Source of the DNA: Eretmocerus hayati
Lineage: Eukaryota; Arthropoda; Insecta; Hymenoptera; Aphelinidae
Length of the DNA: 64,000 bases
NCBI GenBank assembly: GCA_029851415.1
Contig: CM056742.1
Span: forward strand, 150,169,121 to 150,233,120
Direction of reading: 5' to 3'
The notes under the pieces were generated by a model that saw only the letters and a program-made list of their open reading frames with translations, was not told the DNA's origin and did no database searches. The translations under genes were made by a program, and so were the position numbers. How positions within the stretch are numbered: position 1 is the first letter of the stretch; each line of letters opens with the position of its first letter. Positions 21,724 through 34,430 of the stretch are shown here, in pieces.

Positions 21724-24700
21724 CTGAAACAGAAGGGGTTAACATACACGTTAATATGGTCGATTAGCGTGATTGACGGTGTGCTAAAGAAACGGATGGA
21801 GGGGGGGGGGAGGAATTTCAATTTTAAGCCACTGTACATTATATTCGAAAGGTACGTTAATCATGAACCTAGATATGGCCATCCCTGATGATAGATGTAT
21901 ATAAATTATGAAGGTGGATTGATTCAGGAATTTACGAGGATTCAGTTTCCAAGTCGGATTGGTACTTTTACGTACGGACGACCTCGTTTAATTGGGTTAA
22001 GACCGGAATCTTGGTTAAAAGGGCCATTCCCACTTGAAGCAATCGTTGATGAGATGATTTAGCTTATACGAAGCTTTTGCTGAATCAAATCCCTGCAGGA
22101 CTCGAGTATTTGCCGGTGATTCGTCTGTTGGCAATTGCGCTTTTCAAGAGAGATTTTGCTCTGGAGAGACTCGTGAATGAGCTGCTGTGGAACAATGTTT
22201 GCTTTTTAGACGGAGAATGCTTTGGTGAGTGGTATAGAAACTCTCCTTAGCATAACGCTAATTAGCGCTTGCTTCGGCTACCTCCGGCTAATTTTCTACG
22301 AGGTACAATTTGTTCCGGTTAAAATTTTATACTAGTCCACTCTCACTCATGTATTATATCTTCTACTTTTTGCTTGACGAGTCTGTCCAGGGATGGGATA
22401 ATTTACTTGGATTTTGATTTAGAATGACATGTTTTCATTAATTGCAGAGACAAAACTGAATAGCCTGTACAAATGGTTGTTGAAAACTCGTTTTTGGGCT
22501 TGAACCGATAAACTTTATCCTTTTGATTTGTTGATTTTACTTTCTTATTGGCGAAATTACGACCATGTTGTTGATCTTATAATTCGTAGGCTGAAAGTTT
22601 GCAATTCGTACGTCCCATATTCAAGTGAATTTTTTTGTAACTATTATTGCAATTGAGGTTTGATGTTTAGGCGGACGGAAGATTTTTTAAAATAAATTTG
22701 ATAAATGGGTGTACTGGACATTCTTCTCTTGGGTTTTAAAAGCCTAATTGGATATGGTCCCGTACACCCAAGTAAACCCACGTATCAAATTCATTACAAA
22801 AAGTAAATTTTGTATGATTTACGGCAAAGTACTGCATGCATGATCTTGATAAAATTCGCATGAGATGAGAAACAAAGGTTTTTTCTGAGTACGAATATCG
22901 TTTCTTTTCTCATCGTAATTAGATTAAAAAAACTTGTGGTCATCTTCGAACCTGACCGCAGTGTAAGCCAATTTCAGATTCCTAAAATATCCAAATGGTG
23001 TTAGGGAGACTGTGTTCATTGACGCCTATCTTTTGAAGAAATTTTCCATGTCAATGCGTGCTCAAGATATCCTTGAAATTTTTTCGAGTGGCCATTAAAG
23101 TTGAAAACAGTCTCCAAAATATATCATCACTGGGAGAATTGATATTGAGTAAATACATCGCTTCTGAAGCTAAAAAACCATACGATGCTCAATATACGAT
23201 GAGTATACCAAAAACGCAATTCCGATCTCATAGAGATCATATCTTTTGGATGGTCTGAGACAGATTCGCTTAGTATCATTCGATTTAAAAAAATCAAAAG
23301 TCGAGCTGCATGCAATTTTTACTGTAGCTAATAAACAAGACACCTTTCGGTGCAATTTTTTTTGCCAGCGATTGCGGGTTCTACACCTACCACACCTCGA
23401 ATTGTGGCTCCCGGCTACTTTATACACACCGGCGGGTATCGGTATCGGTATACATATATGTACACGTATATAAATCGCTCAGGCAGATTCCACGCGATCG
23501 TGGCCAAGCTTCCGGTGTATTATACTCATATATACGCGTGCCCCTCACTCTTTATTTCCCTACCTTATTCGATCTAGAATAAGGGGGAAGCTATATGGTC
23601 ACCGGAGCTAGCCTCGATGCCGCGACTTTTTCGCGTGCGTATCGTTTTGCGCACAAGCCATCACATATAGCGGACGAACGGAAACACGCTCGGTCTAACT
23701 TGCACCGCCGGAAGTCCATCAGCCTTATACTGCGCGCGCACATTATATATACTCATATACATGCGTAATATGCCCCCTGCGTGTACACGGAACCTCCCAT
23801 ATACATATATACATACATATGTATATTCAAGTATTATTTTGACCCCCTCGGAGTAAACAACGCAGTCAGTGGCTGTGTAATGAAACTTAAAATTTTTCTC
23901 TTCTGTGATAATAAAAGCTATGTAATACAGGTAACCGTGATTACGTCTGCGCGCGCAAATTCAAGAGGGGCATCAAGCCGAGCCTCAAGCAAAACACACG
24001 AGGTCGCGAACCGCAGGTGTGCTTTGACGATGTGGAGGTGCTTGCGCGTGTACAAGAACGCGCCAAGCTTGTTTTTCACCTCACGCCTCGCGTATACATA
24101 TAAGTAATATATACATAGCTCAAGAGGTTTTTTGCAAGTTTACGTCGGTGGATTTTCTCTGTGTGGATACTTATATATGTGTATATAGAGGGCGAGGCCC
24201 ATCACCCATGCAATTTTTCAAGAGTAGGTGGCTCTCGAGTGTAAGTGTGGGTGTGTACAGAGGTTATTCGTTATATATATATGTAGTGCACCTGTCCGCA
24301 TATGAAACTCTCGGTACATTCTGCTGATGCTTTGTTTAGCAGCGCGTCTACCATTGTATATACCCGAGCGAGCCAATCTCGTCGATCTTGACTCCTTTTG
24401 TCATGTGCCACCCGCGCAGCTATATGTACCTTCTGTAAGTGGTGCGACCTGGGCTAGATAGTAGCGTAACGAAAGCCTTGTTTTTTTCCATTCTTCATGT
24501 ACACAAGGCGGAAACCAGTATGGGAAATTTGATTTACCCCAAGATGGAACGTACAGGAAGTGAACTCGTCTCTGAGAGATGAGCCTCTAATTAGGTGATG
24601 ATGGCTTTATTGATGTGAAGAGAGTAGAAATTTGTGTAATGCAAGTCCAGATACCTCTATCGACAAGGAATGTGTTGTAGACAGTTTTTAACTTGATAAG

Positions 24701-24732
24701 CGATTTTTTGGTTGTTTTCAAATATGACTTAC

Positions 24733-24799
24733 GATTGCGCGGGAAGAGACTTCGACTCCTACCATTCTTTCCTTCGTTCTCCTTAGATTTTTCCTCCAT
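24733..24799 (-). CDS. candidate small first coding exon (tentative)
   Basis: An ATG in good context (taaaaATGG) begins a 22-codon hydrophilic peptide, MEEKSKENEGKNGRSRSLFP-RN, ending at the strong donor C|gtaagt in phase 1. The lysine/glutamate-rich content resembles RBPMS-type N-termini. However, direct joining to the exon at 21723 would shift the frame, so an unseen intermediate exon would be needed. Confidence 0.2.
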
Positions 24800-26053
24800 T
24801 TTTACGAAAGAATTGCTCAGAATAGTGATAAGATATCTACCTCTTTGAAAAATAAGAGTAAAAAGAATTTTTAATAAACGCTTTTATGAACTATACCAAG
24901 AAACTTTGTCAACCTTGGCATGATATTAAGGAGATGAAAATTGGTAGAACGATGAAAATCATCGGGAAAAAGTACAATGTCAGAGTACGCAATGCTTGGA
25001 GAAGAATGATCTATGGATGTCGTATAATATCGTATTCGAATTACGGCGCCAATGAGGCGGGTGATGTGCACTGCTCACATCATATCAGTCGCATCGATAT
25101 CGATCTCCCCATATCCTCCCCAGCTCACGGTCTGGCTCACGCGCGCCCGAGCCCCGAGCCTGCACGAACACGTGTTCACAAATATGTGATCGGGTACGAA
25201 AATTTGTGAAACAATAGACGAGCCAAGTCCGGAGAAAGCTATGTGAGCTCGGTGAAGCGTAATAAAAGCGTCTATTAATGATCCCCACCAGTAGATCAGA
25301 GTCATCAGACACTGACGCAACTGGACGTAAATATAACCTAAAAGATCTGACCATTGTGCTGGTAAAGTCACTCGCGACTGCTGACAAGGCCGAGGGCATT
25401 CCTGAGATTTCCCCAGAACTTATAAATTCATGACTGTGATTAATTGGCTGATTTGAAATGCCGCTCATGATCATGATTGGCTGTTGGCGGTGGGCCGGAT
25501 GCTTGAAAATCATGCACCACTAGTTATAGTTACAAAGCGCTAGGCCGAAGTGAAGTTAAATAAAAGCGTTTAATAATAAAAACTGCCAAATTCTTTAAGA
25601 CCGCCAAATTGTATTGTATTATCTCCTCATCGTTAAAAGGTGACGAAGTTGTAAGGTGAAAAGTAAAATTCTTTTGGTAATAATGACCTCCAATATATGC
25701 CTCTTCAGAAATATCCTCCTCAGGTTCTTCTCGGCATTTACGTATCATTTTATTTCTCGAAGGAGAATACACTTACCTCTACGAGAGTGACTTCTAATCA
25801 AACTTCTGAATCGACAATAAAGCCCAGAAGACCACTTCTTCTATAACAATCATGACTATTAATAAAATTTGCTCTAGAAGTAAAAGTGTGAGAATCCCGG
25901 CAAAATGTTGAATTTCACAAAGTATTTGAAGAGATTTCAAGTAAAATTCAGTCTTCCCGTACTACACTTTTCAATATTCGCAAACGCTATAGCTCGCTCT
26001 ACTGCATAACGTATATTCAAGATCCACTTAACCCTGCCTATGCTCTGACTTAC

Positions 26054-26173
26054 CGCGGACGTTATAATAAAAGTGCACGCCGCGTTTCTTATTCCCAGTG
26101 CATGCCGTATTCGGTCTATATAACCCTGTTCATAGGAGGATTCCCCAAGCGCCATACACCCACACAGACACAT
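26054..26173 (-). CDS. candidate alternative first coding exon for cpo (tentative)
   Basis: A minus-strand ATG at 26173 opens a 40-codon frame (MCLCGCMALGESSYEQGYID and on to IITSA). It ends at the consensus donor GCG|gtaagt in phase 0, the phase required by the exon at 21723. An acceptor-like tattttgcag lies upstream at 26292, so it could also be part of an internal exon 26291-26054; an in-frame TAA lies between that acceptor and the ATG. The amino-acid content is not recognisable, and known cpo/RBPMS proteins usually have an acidic stretch before VRTLF, which is absent. Confidence 0.18.
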
Positions 26174-27257
26174 GCACTTGAAGCTAATTTTTACGAGTCT
26201 TGCGCTACATATCCAGTGCCATATACGACTCTCAGCAGAATAGCGTATACCTTAGTAGATATAAAACGACTGCGGCAAGCAATTTTACCGTCTGCAAAAT
26301 ATAAAAAAAAAAATTCCTCGCGTGTGTATTAGAGGTTGATGTGAACGTCAATATAAACGTGGGATGATGTTGGTTTTGTATACTGGACGGGGAGATAGAA
26401 GGGCGGGTGCGGAAGAGGGACTCGATAATCGTGAATTTGCGCGGGCCACATATATGAATTGCACTTAATGGCGCTAAATTGCCACCTAATCGCAAGCTCC
26501 ATAAGCGGGACAGATATTATACGTCACTCTGTATATAAATGAACGTCCGCAGTTTCCAAAGTGAGAAAATATATGGTCATCAGTCGTCGCGTGGTCGGTC
26601 AAAGTGGCGTCACTCTTCCGCGGACTTGCAAAAACACCATATTCACATTATACAGGGTGGCAATGTTGTGGCAGAAAAATGCCACGTGGTGAGAGATTCA
26701 ATTAAGCTCTGCGCGGGGGCGTATAATGAGTCTCTAATGGAACCCCACGGAGTATGACCCGTCACAGTATTTCATGTATTATAGAAGAGTCTGCGTATGG
26801 TGATCATGAGATTCACTGGAAAACGTAAAACAGGCGAGTGACGTTATCGAAATGATATGGGTAACAGGAGGATATCATAGCAAAAGGCGTTGGTTCATTC
26901 AGGAAAATTTAAATGGAAGCGGGTTGAGATGAGTGGCAAGGGTTTGAGAACGGCTAATGATGATCTACATGACTGTGTAAATCAGGGGAGAAATAGACGT
27001 ACGTCGTTATCATTTGAGGAAAACCACATTCGATTGAGGATATCGAATCCATTAATTGATTCGCAGTGATACTTCAAGTTCCTTGGGATGAAATTTCCTG
27101 TCAAAAGAGCTATTGAGATGTTCGTTTGAAACAATTTTAGGGGGATTTCCACCCCAAGATACTGAAATCTCAGTCCTAGCGATGTACTGAGTGCAATTCT
27201 GATCCTTGTTAGCTATCCTTCTGTAGGGATCCGTGTCAATCAGTAGCAAACCACTTA

Positions 27258-27638
27258 AGGCGATGCGGTCGCCGTGCACGCTGATTTTCGTTCACAAAAA
27301 TCTTGAAATCTTTTCTCTTTTGGGCTAAACGGCGAGTTATCCAGGCTTTGTAATCATCTAACCTGGCCTGGATAACTCTTCATTTAGCCAAAATTGGAAA
27401 AGATTTCGAGATTTTTGTGAACGAAAATGTGCCAATTTGTAGGTTAGAAAGTACCCGCGGGCAAGTTATTCTTACTCATCACCAATATTCTTGGGATTAG
27501 TGGAGAATGACGAGCTATCCAACACAATTCAGATGATGATAAGTAATGGGCAACTTGTCTCAAACTTCATATCATAAAAATTTTAAGTTACATCTAAATG
27601 AAATATAACTTCCGGGTTGCACGGCGACCGCATCGCCT
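27258..27638. mobile_element. MITE with 21-bp TIRs and internal palindrome
   Basis: The TIR AGGCGATGCGGTCGCCGTGC-A is perfect at 27258-27278 and 27618-27638. A second inverted pair of about 60 bp lies inside (27283-27345 against 27365-27427, sharing TTTTCGTTCACAAAAATCTT), and only about 20 bp separates its arms. The element is 381 bp and non-coding. Confidence 0.85.
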
Positions 27639-27877
27639 AACTTCAGCGAATTCGTCATAAACTTCGACTGATGACCGAGAGGCGGTTCTTCGTTACTGAA
27701 GTTTCAGTGAGTATTACTGATACATCATCAATAAGACGATTCACGAAAATTTTCACGATGTCCTGGCAGATAATATTGCTCACGAATGAGTGAGCTTTCT
27801 TCAAACATCAAGATGCTCTCTAAATCTCAAGTAAATGATCTGCCAGGACCTATACAGCTCTGGAATTTCAGGAAATA

Positions 27878-28298
27878 CCCTAGTAAAAATAAGTGCCTCG
27901 TGATCATATATGAACATGTTCCCAGCCGAACTGTGGTCATCTATGACCATCTATGACCTCAGAATATATTATGTCTCCATGGTTAGTCATAGGTACACAA
28001 AACCAACTCGTAAATGGCCGTAGGGTATTGTAATCAAGTGGTTGTACATGACATTTTCAATATCGGATGGAGGCCTAGCAGTTGGAGTCCCAAGCGCGCT
28101 TATTTCGAAGCTTCGGATTGAGACAAATTTCGAGTTGGCGATGAAGTGCTTCATTTCCAACATGAATTCCTAGGATCAAGTATGGAGACCAATGACGACC
28201 CATGACTCCGGCCTCATGGTCATAGGCTGTCATGTATGACCACAGTCCGGTCGGGAACATGTTCATATATGATCACGAGGCACTTATTTTTACTAGGG
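27878..28298. mobile_element. Short member (421 bp) of the CCCTAGTAAAAA TIR family
   Basis: The ends CCCTAGTAAAAATAAGTGCC / reverse complement are inverted over about 85 bp, including TGATCATATATGAACATGTT. The same termini, slightly diverged, bound the 6.9-kb element starting 600 bp to the right. Preceded by TA on the left. It is non-coding. Confidence 0.88.
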
Positions 28299-29831
28299 TT
28301 GTTCGAGGACGGTTGTTTCAAGATTTCAAGATTCAAAGCTCATTGGAAATCCCTACTCATGACACGTCTACCGACCTCTACCGACAATAACTCCTATGTC
28401 AAGTTAGAAAACTACCGCCATCGTTTGCAAAAATAGGTGAGTGGAATTTTTTTGTGGAATCCACTCCGGAAGACCCTCCTGATCATAGAGACGTATGGAC
28501 CCAAGCCGAATTCCGATGCAACATTGTTTAAACCGAAATTGTTTAAACGATTGAGAAAAATCACTTATTTCGCCCTGAAACTGATGTTATGAGGTATTTT
28601 GGGATATTTTGGATCGAAAAGTATTCTTGTCATTTTTCTCTAGGAGACATCATTTCCGAGCTATAAGCGTTTCAAAGTTGAAAAAACGCGAATTTTGCGA
28701 TTATGAACGTTAAATAAAGGTAACAACAAAGCGAGAAATCGATGTTCTCAAGGTCGGGATCTATCCTCTAGGGTGTCATCTACAGGTTCCAATAGCAAAA
28801 GTCCATGGTCCCGACTCAGAACCTTCCGTTTTTCAAAAGTTTTCAACGCACTGTTTTCAGTGAGTCTGAGACTGACTATATATATCGACCCGCGATGTAT
28901 ATACCCTAGTAAAAAAAAGTGCCTCATGATCATATATGACCGCGTTCCGGGCCGAACTATGGTCATATATGACAACCTATGACTGACTATGGTCTATGCC
29001 GGTATCATTTAATAGGTCGTCATAGGTCTTCATACTTAATCATGAGTATTGAGAGGCAACTCGTGAGTGGTCGTGGCACATCGTGATTGGGCGGGTACAA
29101 GAATTTTCCACGAAAATGTATTTTCGAGAGGAGGGAAGACTTTGCTGTTTGACCCTCAAGGGCGCTTATTTGGTGGCAAAAATCTTTCAAGTCGACGTGC
29201 AATGGAGCCTCAGTCATGACTTAGTGCTCTTAAAACCTATAAGTATTCGATTGCTGGCCGCAACGAGGATCCTCCGATTTTGTTCTGATCATCTCTAATA
29301 TCACAAGCTGACCGTAATCATCGAAACCGCCAGTTGTTCTATGTCCGTGTAAATTCGGAAGAGGGTGTCTTTCCGACACTTTTCAGTGTTGGGCAAGTCC
29401 GCGAAAACGTCAATCGTATATTGACGGACTCGAATTTGATTTTTTAAGGGTAGATGAGAAGATTAAGGTTGTAGAACTCGGTTAACTTCCTCACACCCTT
29501 GGAAGACAGTATGGACTCAACGAAATGTTCGATTTTCTCACTTGAGTCCTGAAAAATACAAGACATATGAGTGAAAAAGGCTAATCATGCAAGTGACCTT
29601 CGTTACGCTCGGAAATATATATGGCATATTTTGCAACCGCTGAGTAAGAAACCGAGATTCGTAAGGCCAGAATTTATTTTTATTCGACCAATCTTGACGT
29701 ACCTTAGCGCATTCGATTCCTCGTCTCAAGACCTTCAAAATCCGCTCTTCAGGGTTGAAGAACTCTGATTTGGAGCGATTTTATGTACAAAACACGAAGA
29801 TGGTTTGAGAATCAAAAAGGCCGACATCGGA

Positions 29832-30251
29832 GTGTACCCAACATGCCCCCATATGGCTTTCTCGGAAAGGCGTGCAGTATGGCTTTTTTTACCACTCAGA
29901 ACGTGTTTATCACGTCAAAATAGGTCGGAAATAGTGTTTCGAACCACCGAAAAGCTCCAAATGTCGCTGCACGGTGATCAAAACGGATCAAAGCAATTCT
30001 ATTCACTTCATCGCCGATTTACATTGTTTTAAATGATGGGGGCAAGTTGGGTACACACTTTTGTAAACTCTCAAAAATCACCTTTTGGGAGAATCTAAAC
30101 AGCTCGGCTCCATTCCATCCAAATTGGTCGTATCTTAGCTCATTTTAAAGGTCTCAAGACAAGCTTCAAAATGAGTTAAAGTACTTTGGAAAATATGGAG
30201 ATGGGCCAAAGTTATCAAGAAAATGGCTTAATGGGGGCAAGTTGGGTACAC
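29832..30251. repeat. GTGTACCCAACTT family copy nested in the 6.9-kb element
   Basis: It starts GTGTACCCAACATGCCCCC at 29832 and ends GGGGGCAAGTTGGGTACAC at 30251, with an additional inner GGGGGCAAGTTGGGTACAC ending at 30056. Its right part is the reverse complement of 18386-18490 (shared AATGGCTTAATGGGG and TTTGGCTTA/TGGGCCAAAG segments). Confidence 0.8.
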
Positions 30252-31184
30252 TTACCTTGAATATTTATGCAAAGTTTTCTGTATGAAGCATGCTGTTTTC
30301 GTGATTTTTCACGAGGTTTCATATTTTTCTGTCATATTTCACAGTTGACCATTACTCAGATGGAACACATTTTACCTTAAATTGTTTATTAGAACATCCC
30401 TTTCTCTGTGTGTTGAGGGGGCGGGGTAGCAGTGTGCGTGTTTGTGCGTGTGTGTGCGTGTGTTGGGGTGTGGGTGGGTGTGTGTGTTTGTGTGTGAACA
30501 TTACCGATCAAAAAGTTGCATTGTAAAAGGAAAATCCCTTCATTGGAGAATTATCCTATCTTTCTCGCCTTGTTGGCCTGAAACTACTTGAATTAGGACC
30601 ATGCTTTGGGTTTTCCCCAAGTACCTCAAGAAGGTTCTTTTTATCCGATACGGCAGATTGCTGCCAGGTCAAGTCACATATTTGATGGAATTCATAAAAA
30701 TTGAGTCAACTTTCTCACTTCCTTGAGTCAGGTATTAGGATCTAAATCAAAATGATTCCGAAATCATCACAAATACAAGTCAAGAGCTTCATAATTCGCT
30801 CTTGAGAATTCTTCTTGGTTGTTCCTGGTCCGAGAAATGACGGTCTATCTGACAAAGGATTGCTCTCAAAAATCGGACCAGTCATTGTGCAATCTAGAAA
30901 GGACTCACGTTTGAACTAATACCAGCACTGTTCTTGATTCTTTCCAACAACAATTGAGAGGAATTTTCTCGTAGTCCTATTTCCTCACCGTCCATAGATT
31001 TGAGGACTCTTTCTCAAATCTTTCGTCAGAGAAACCGTACACTTTCTCTGACAAAACATTTTAGTCGAGAAAGAGTCTTTATGTCAGAGATTATGATTTG
31101 CTGCGCCAGGAACGCCCTAGTACCTTCAGATCTGTGATATTTTTTTGACAGTACTTCATGTACCCACACGTGGAGTCTCACATA

Positions 31185-32499
31185 CAGGGTGTCCGAAAAG
31201 TAAGTACCCCCCCCCCCCCTTTTCTTCTGAAACGGTTAAGAATCGGGGAAAACCCCGGAACATGTGTACCCTAATTTTGAAGGGGACATCCGATGGTGAC
31301 CTCATTTTTCACCTTGTAGGTCATTTTCAAAGTAATTTGGAGATCAACTCAATTGTTTCGAATAGAAACACCCACTTTCGACCTCGACATCCGAAAGAAC
31401 GTGAAAAATTATCAAACTTTTGCCTAAAACTTTTTTTTATTCGACTTGATCTTGGCGAGATAAATGGAGGTCAGCACGGTTGCCGGTAACCTCTGTAGCT
31501 CCAAGAGTGAGCATTTTATCGAAAAGTGTTTGAGGTGAAAATTGTTCATGATCACAGTAAAAATGAGCTAGTCACGTTGTTTTTGAACTTGGAGGCCATT
31601 TTCAAGGTCATTTGGAGATCAACTCGATTTTTTCAAGGGCAACACCTGCTTTTGACCTCTGATTCCTAAAAAACGTGGAAAATTATGAAACTTTTGTCCG
31701 TAACATTTTTTTATTCGACTTGACCTTGGCGAGGTAAATGGAGGTCAGCACGGGTTGACGATAACCTCTGTAGCTCCAAGAGTGAGCATTTTATCGAAAA
31801 ATGTTAAAATGATAAAGATGATAAAAGTTGTTCATGATGTCAGTAAGAATGGGCTAGTGACCTCGTTTTTCCTTGGAGGTCATTTTCAAGGTCATCTGGA
31901 GAGCAACTCGATTTATGAAGGGAAGAGAAGCTTAATCTAGAATTTTGATGGAAAAAACTTTCAGAATGAATGAAATCACGAATTAAAAAACTGTTTCGGG
32001 CAGAAGTTTCATAATTTTTCACGTTTTTGCGAAATCAGATGTCAAAAGTAGGTGTTTCCGTTGAAAAAAATCGATTTGACCTCCAAGTGACCTTGGAAAT
32101 GACCACCGAGATAAAAAAAGAAGATCATTTTCACTGTGATCATGAACAACTTTTATACCAAATAATTTTCGATAAAATGCTCACTCTTCGAACTACAGCG
32201 GTTACCGTCGATCCGTGCTGACCTCTATTTCCCTCGCCAAGATCAAGTTGGATCAAAAAAAGTTTCTGGCAAAAGTTTGATAATTTTTCATGTTCTTTCG
32301 GAATTCGAGGTGAAAAGTAGGTGTCTCTATTTGAAACGATTTAGTTGACCTCCAAATTACCTTGGAAATGTCCTTCAAGGTCAATAATAACGTCAGCATC
32401 GGATGTCCCCTTCAAAATTAGGGGACACGTGTTCCGAGGTTTTCCCAATTCCTAACCGTTTCAGAAAAAAAAGGGGGGTACGTACTTCTCGGACACACT
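31185..32499. mobile_element. Foldback element with CAGGGTGTCCGAAAAGTA ends and internal direct repeats
   Basis: The left end CAGGGTGTCCGAAAAGTAAG and the right end (reverse complement GTGTGTCCGAGAAGTACG) are inverted, and pairing continues deep into the element (CTGAAACGGTTA, GGGGACATCCGATG). Inside, a unit of roughly 270 bp is repeated head to tail (31320-31580, 31590-31830, start of a third at 31855), marked by GGAGGTCAGCACGG and GTGAGCATTTTATCGAAAA. Inverted copies lie at 31990-32350. The left end contains a 13-bp C run. No coding capacity was seen. Confidence 0.85.
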
Positions 32500-34179
32500 A
32501 TATATTCTTTTCCTCTTGCTTTAAAATGTGAGGAACTCAATTTACGAAGTTTTGACGTGCCACTGTGATCGGTCAATACGAGATTCGGGTTAATCATCGA
32601 TCCAGTCATCAGAACGGCTTCCGAACAAATTTTCGAGTCAGTCATGGGATAAATCACATTCAACTAGATAGCTGCTCGAATTAAAACGTCTCCGACCACG
32701 AAAGCCTTTAAAGATTGAGTGTTGACAACTCACACGTGATGAGAAATAATGCGTAACCATAGCAGCAATGTTATTAATTTCCGTGTATTTTTCTGAATAT
32801 CACCTTCTGCTGTGAGTACTGAGGAATTCCATGTCAATTTTTTCGTCATTATCCGACCTTTTTTCCCTTCCATACGTTTTTCTTCTCATTGTCTAGTGTC
32901 AAATACGCTGCTAAAAGTGATTAGCAGAAAGCTTTCTCCAAGCGTCATATGATGATAATTAGAATAACCAGACCATCATCATTCTAAAATTGTATGAAAA
33001 ATATAATGTGAAATTCCTTTCCACATGATAATTGAAACTATATTATACTTTTTTGTATCTTTATTAATATCAATGTAAATCTCATAAATCAGATATTCGT
33101 TAAAAAATTCTACATTCTCACAATTACAATACCAATTCAAAATTATCAATATCATCGATCACTTGACGAACTTTACATCAAAGGAGGAAGGTAGGAGCAA
33201 AAATTGAATATTAAGGGAGATTTTCCTTTATTTTTTGAATTATTTTCTGGAGGGAGCTTTTTAGAAGGATTTGAGCCATCTAGTTTTAGGTTTTTTCGAT
33301 GATATCTATTAGTTGGTTGAGACAGAATTTGGATGCGGTAGGTTTAAAAAGGCTCAAAAAAAAATTTTTGGTGAAAATTTTGATTTTTTTGAAAATTTGA
33401 GATCTGTAGAGATTAAATGGAATTTCGGTATTAACCAATCGATAAATCTCGCAGAAAAAATCATAGTTTAGGTGACTCAATTTGTTGTGAGAGTGTGTGG
33501 GAAAAAGATATTTATGTATTAAAAGTTGAAATTTGAGCACTTTTTGTTCAAAAAGCCCATGGATCAAATTTGACTGGGAGCCGAAAGGTGCCAAATCACT
33601 GGGCTCTCAGAAATTGGATTCTCGACAACTTGTAGAAAGCCAAAAGTTGATAAGGCGAATAGTAAAAGAGAAAGCGTATCCAATATAAAACAACATACAT
33701 ACATACACACACACAAACACGGAAAATGGGGTGGAAAGATGAGTCTTTGGCAGATTTGGGAGGACATTAGGAGGAAAAGTGTTACCTACATTTGATAGCT
33801 TTTGGCGAGAGGAAGAGAATGGTCGTTGGCTTTTTTCGATAAGAGGGATTTTGTTGAAGAATATGTTGATTTTAATGAAAAATTTGATCAAATTTTCGTT
33901 GGGGTGAAAACAAAGCTTTCTCTTCAGAGAAAGCAAAAATGATAGTTCCAATATTTTGGAGGTCCAGAAATTTTCTTGCGTTTGTATAAGTGATTCTGCT
34001 ACGAATTCAAAACTTGAAACATTGGATCAACAATTAATAAATGACTCTGGATCGCTTCCACATACTAATCGCAATTTTCCTCTCAGTATTTCAAAACAGG
34101 CTCATGAACCTATTGCTTCACCACCTCACAACCTTTTCTGGGCCTTCTTGGACCTTGCCAGACTTTATTGCGTTCGCTG

Positions 34180-34430
34180 CGGCGACGGTTTTTGGTAATT
34201 CAATTCTTGTCATGAACTGGACTCCCGTATTTAGGCAAATATATTTGGATGGGAGTAAACTTTTCCCTGGCTCGTAGTTTATGCCCTAGGCAAAGTAAGT
34301 CATCTCGAAGGATTCTGATTGGGGATATTTTTCGAATAATTACGGGCTGGTGGAGATTGAAAGATGAAATTTCGCGGGGCCCACCGGTGGCCCCCGCCGC
34401 AGCAAACTTGTTAAGTTATCTTAAATCATG
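34180..34430 (+). repeat. Unclassified dispersed repeat, copy 1
   Basis: It shares an ordered series of blocks with 63540-63770: GAACTGGACT, a TATTT/TATTC-GGCAA-AT block, GGCAAAGTAAGTCA against GGTAAAGTAAATCA, and GCGGGGCCCACCGG against GCGAGATCCACCGC. The GC-rich 3' part and broken open frame (WWRLKDEISRGPPVAPAAAN) suggest decayed coding sequence. The family is not recognised. Confidence 0.55.

Larger units (their letters stand above)
21724..27257. other. Upstream intron/5' region of cpo, proximal part
   Basis: This stretch contains the two weak first-exon candidates at 24799-24733 and 26173-26054. A small inverted pair with TTTGATAAATGGGTGTAC / GTACACCCAAG lies at about 22693-22790. The stretch 23400-24500 is rich in alternating TATATA/CACGCG words. 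No conserved coding exon is visible. Confidence 0.55.

Noticed and set aside
21332..21745. 137-codon minus-strand frame over the first RRM1 exon
   Set aside because: It reads the exon in the wrong frame; the correct frame gives [12 protein letters not shown] with proper splice borders.
25769..25800. acttacctct, a good-looking minus-strand donor ending in GAG, tested as the exon before VRTLF
   Set aside because: In the required phase a TGA lies eight codons upstream and no acceptor fits in between.
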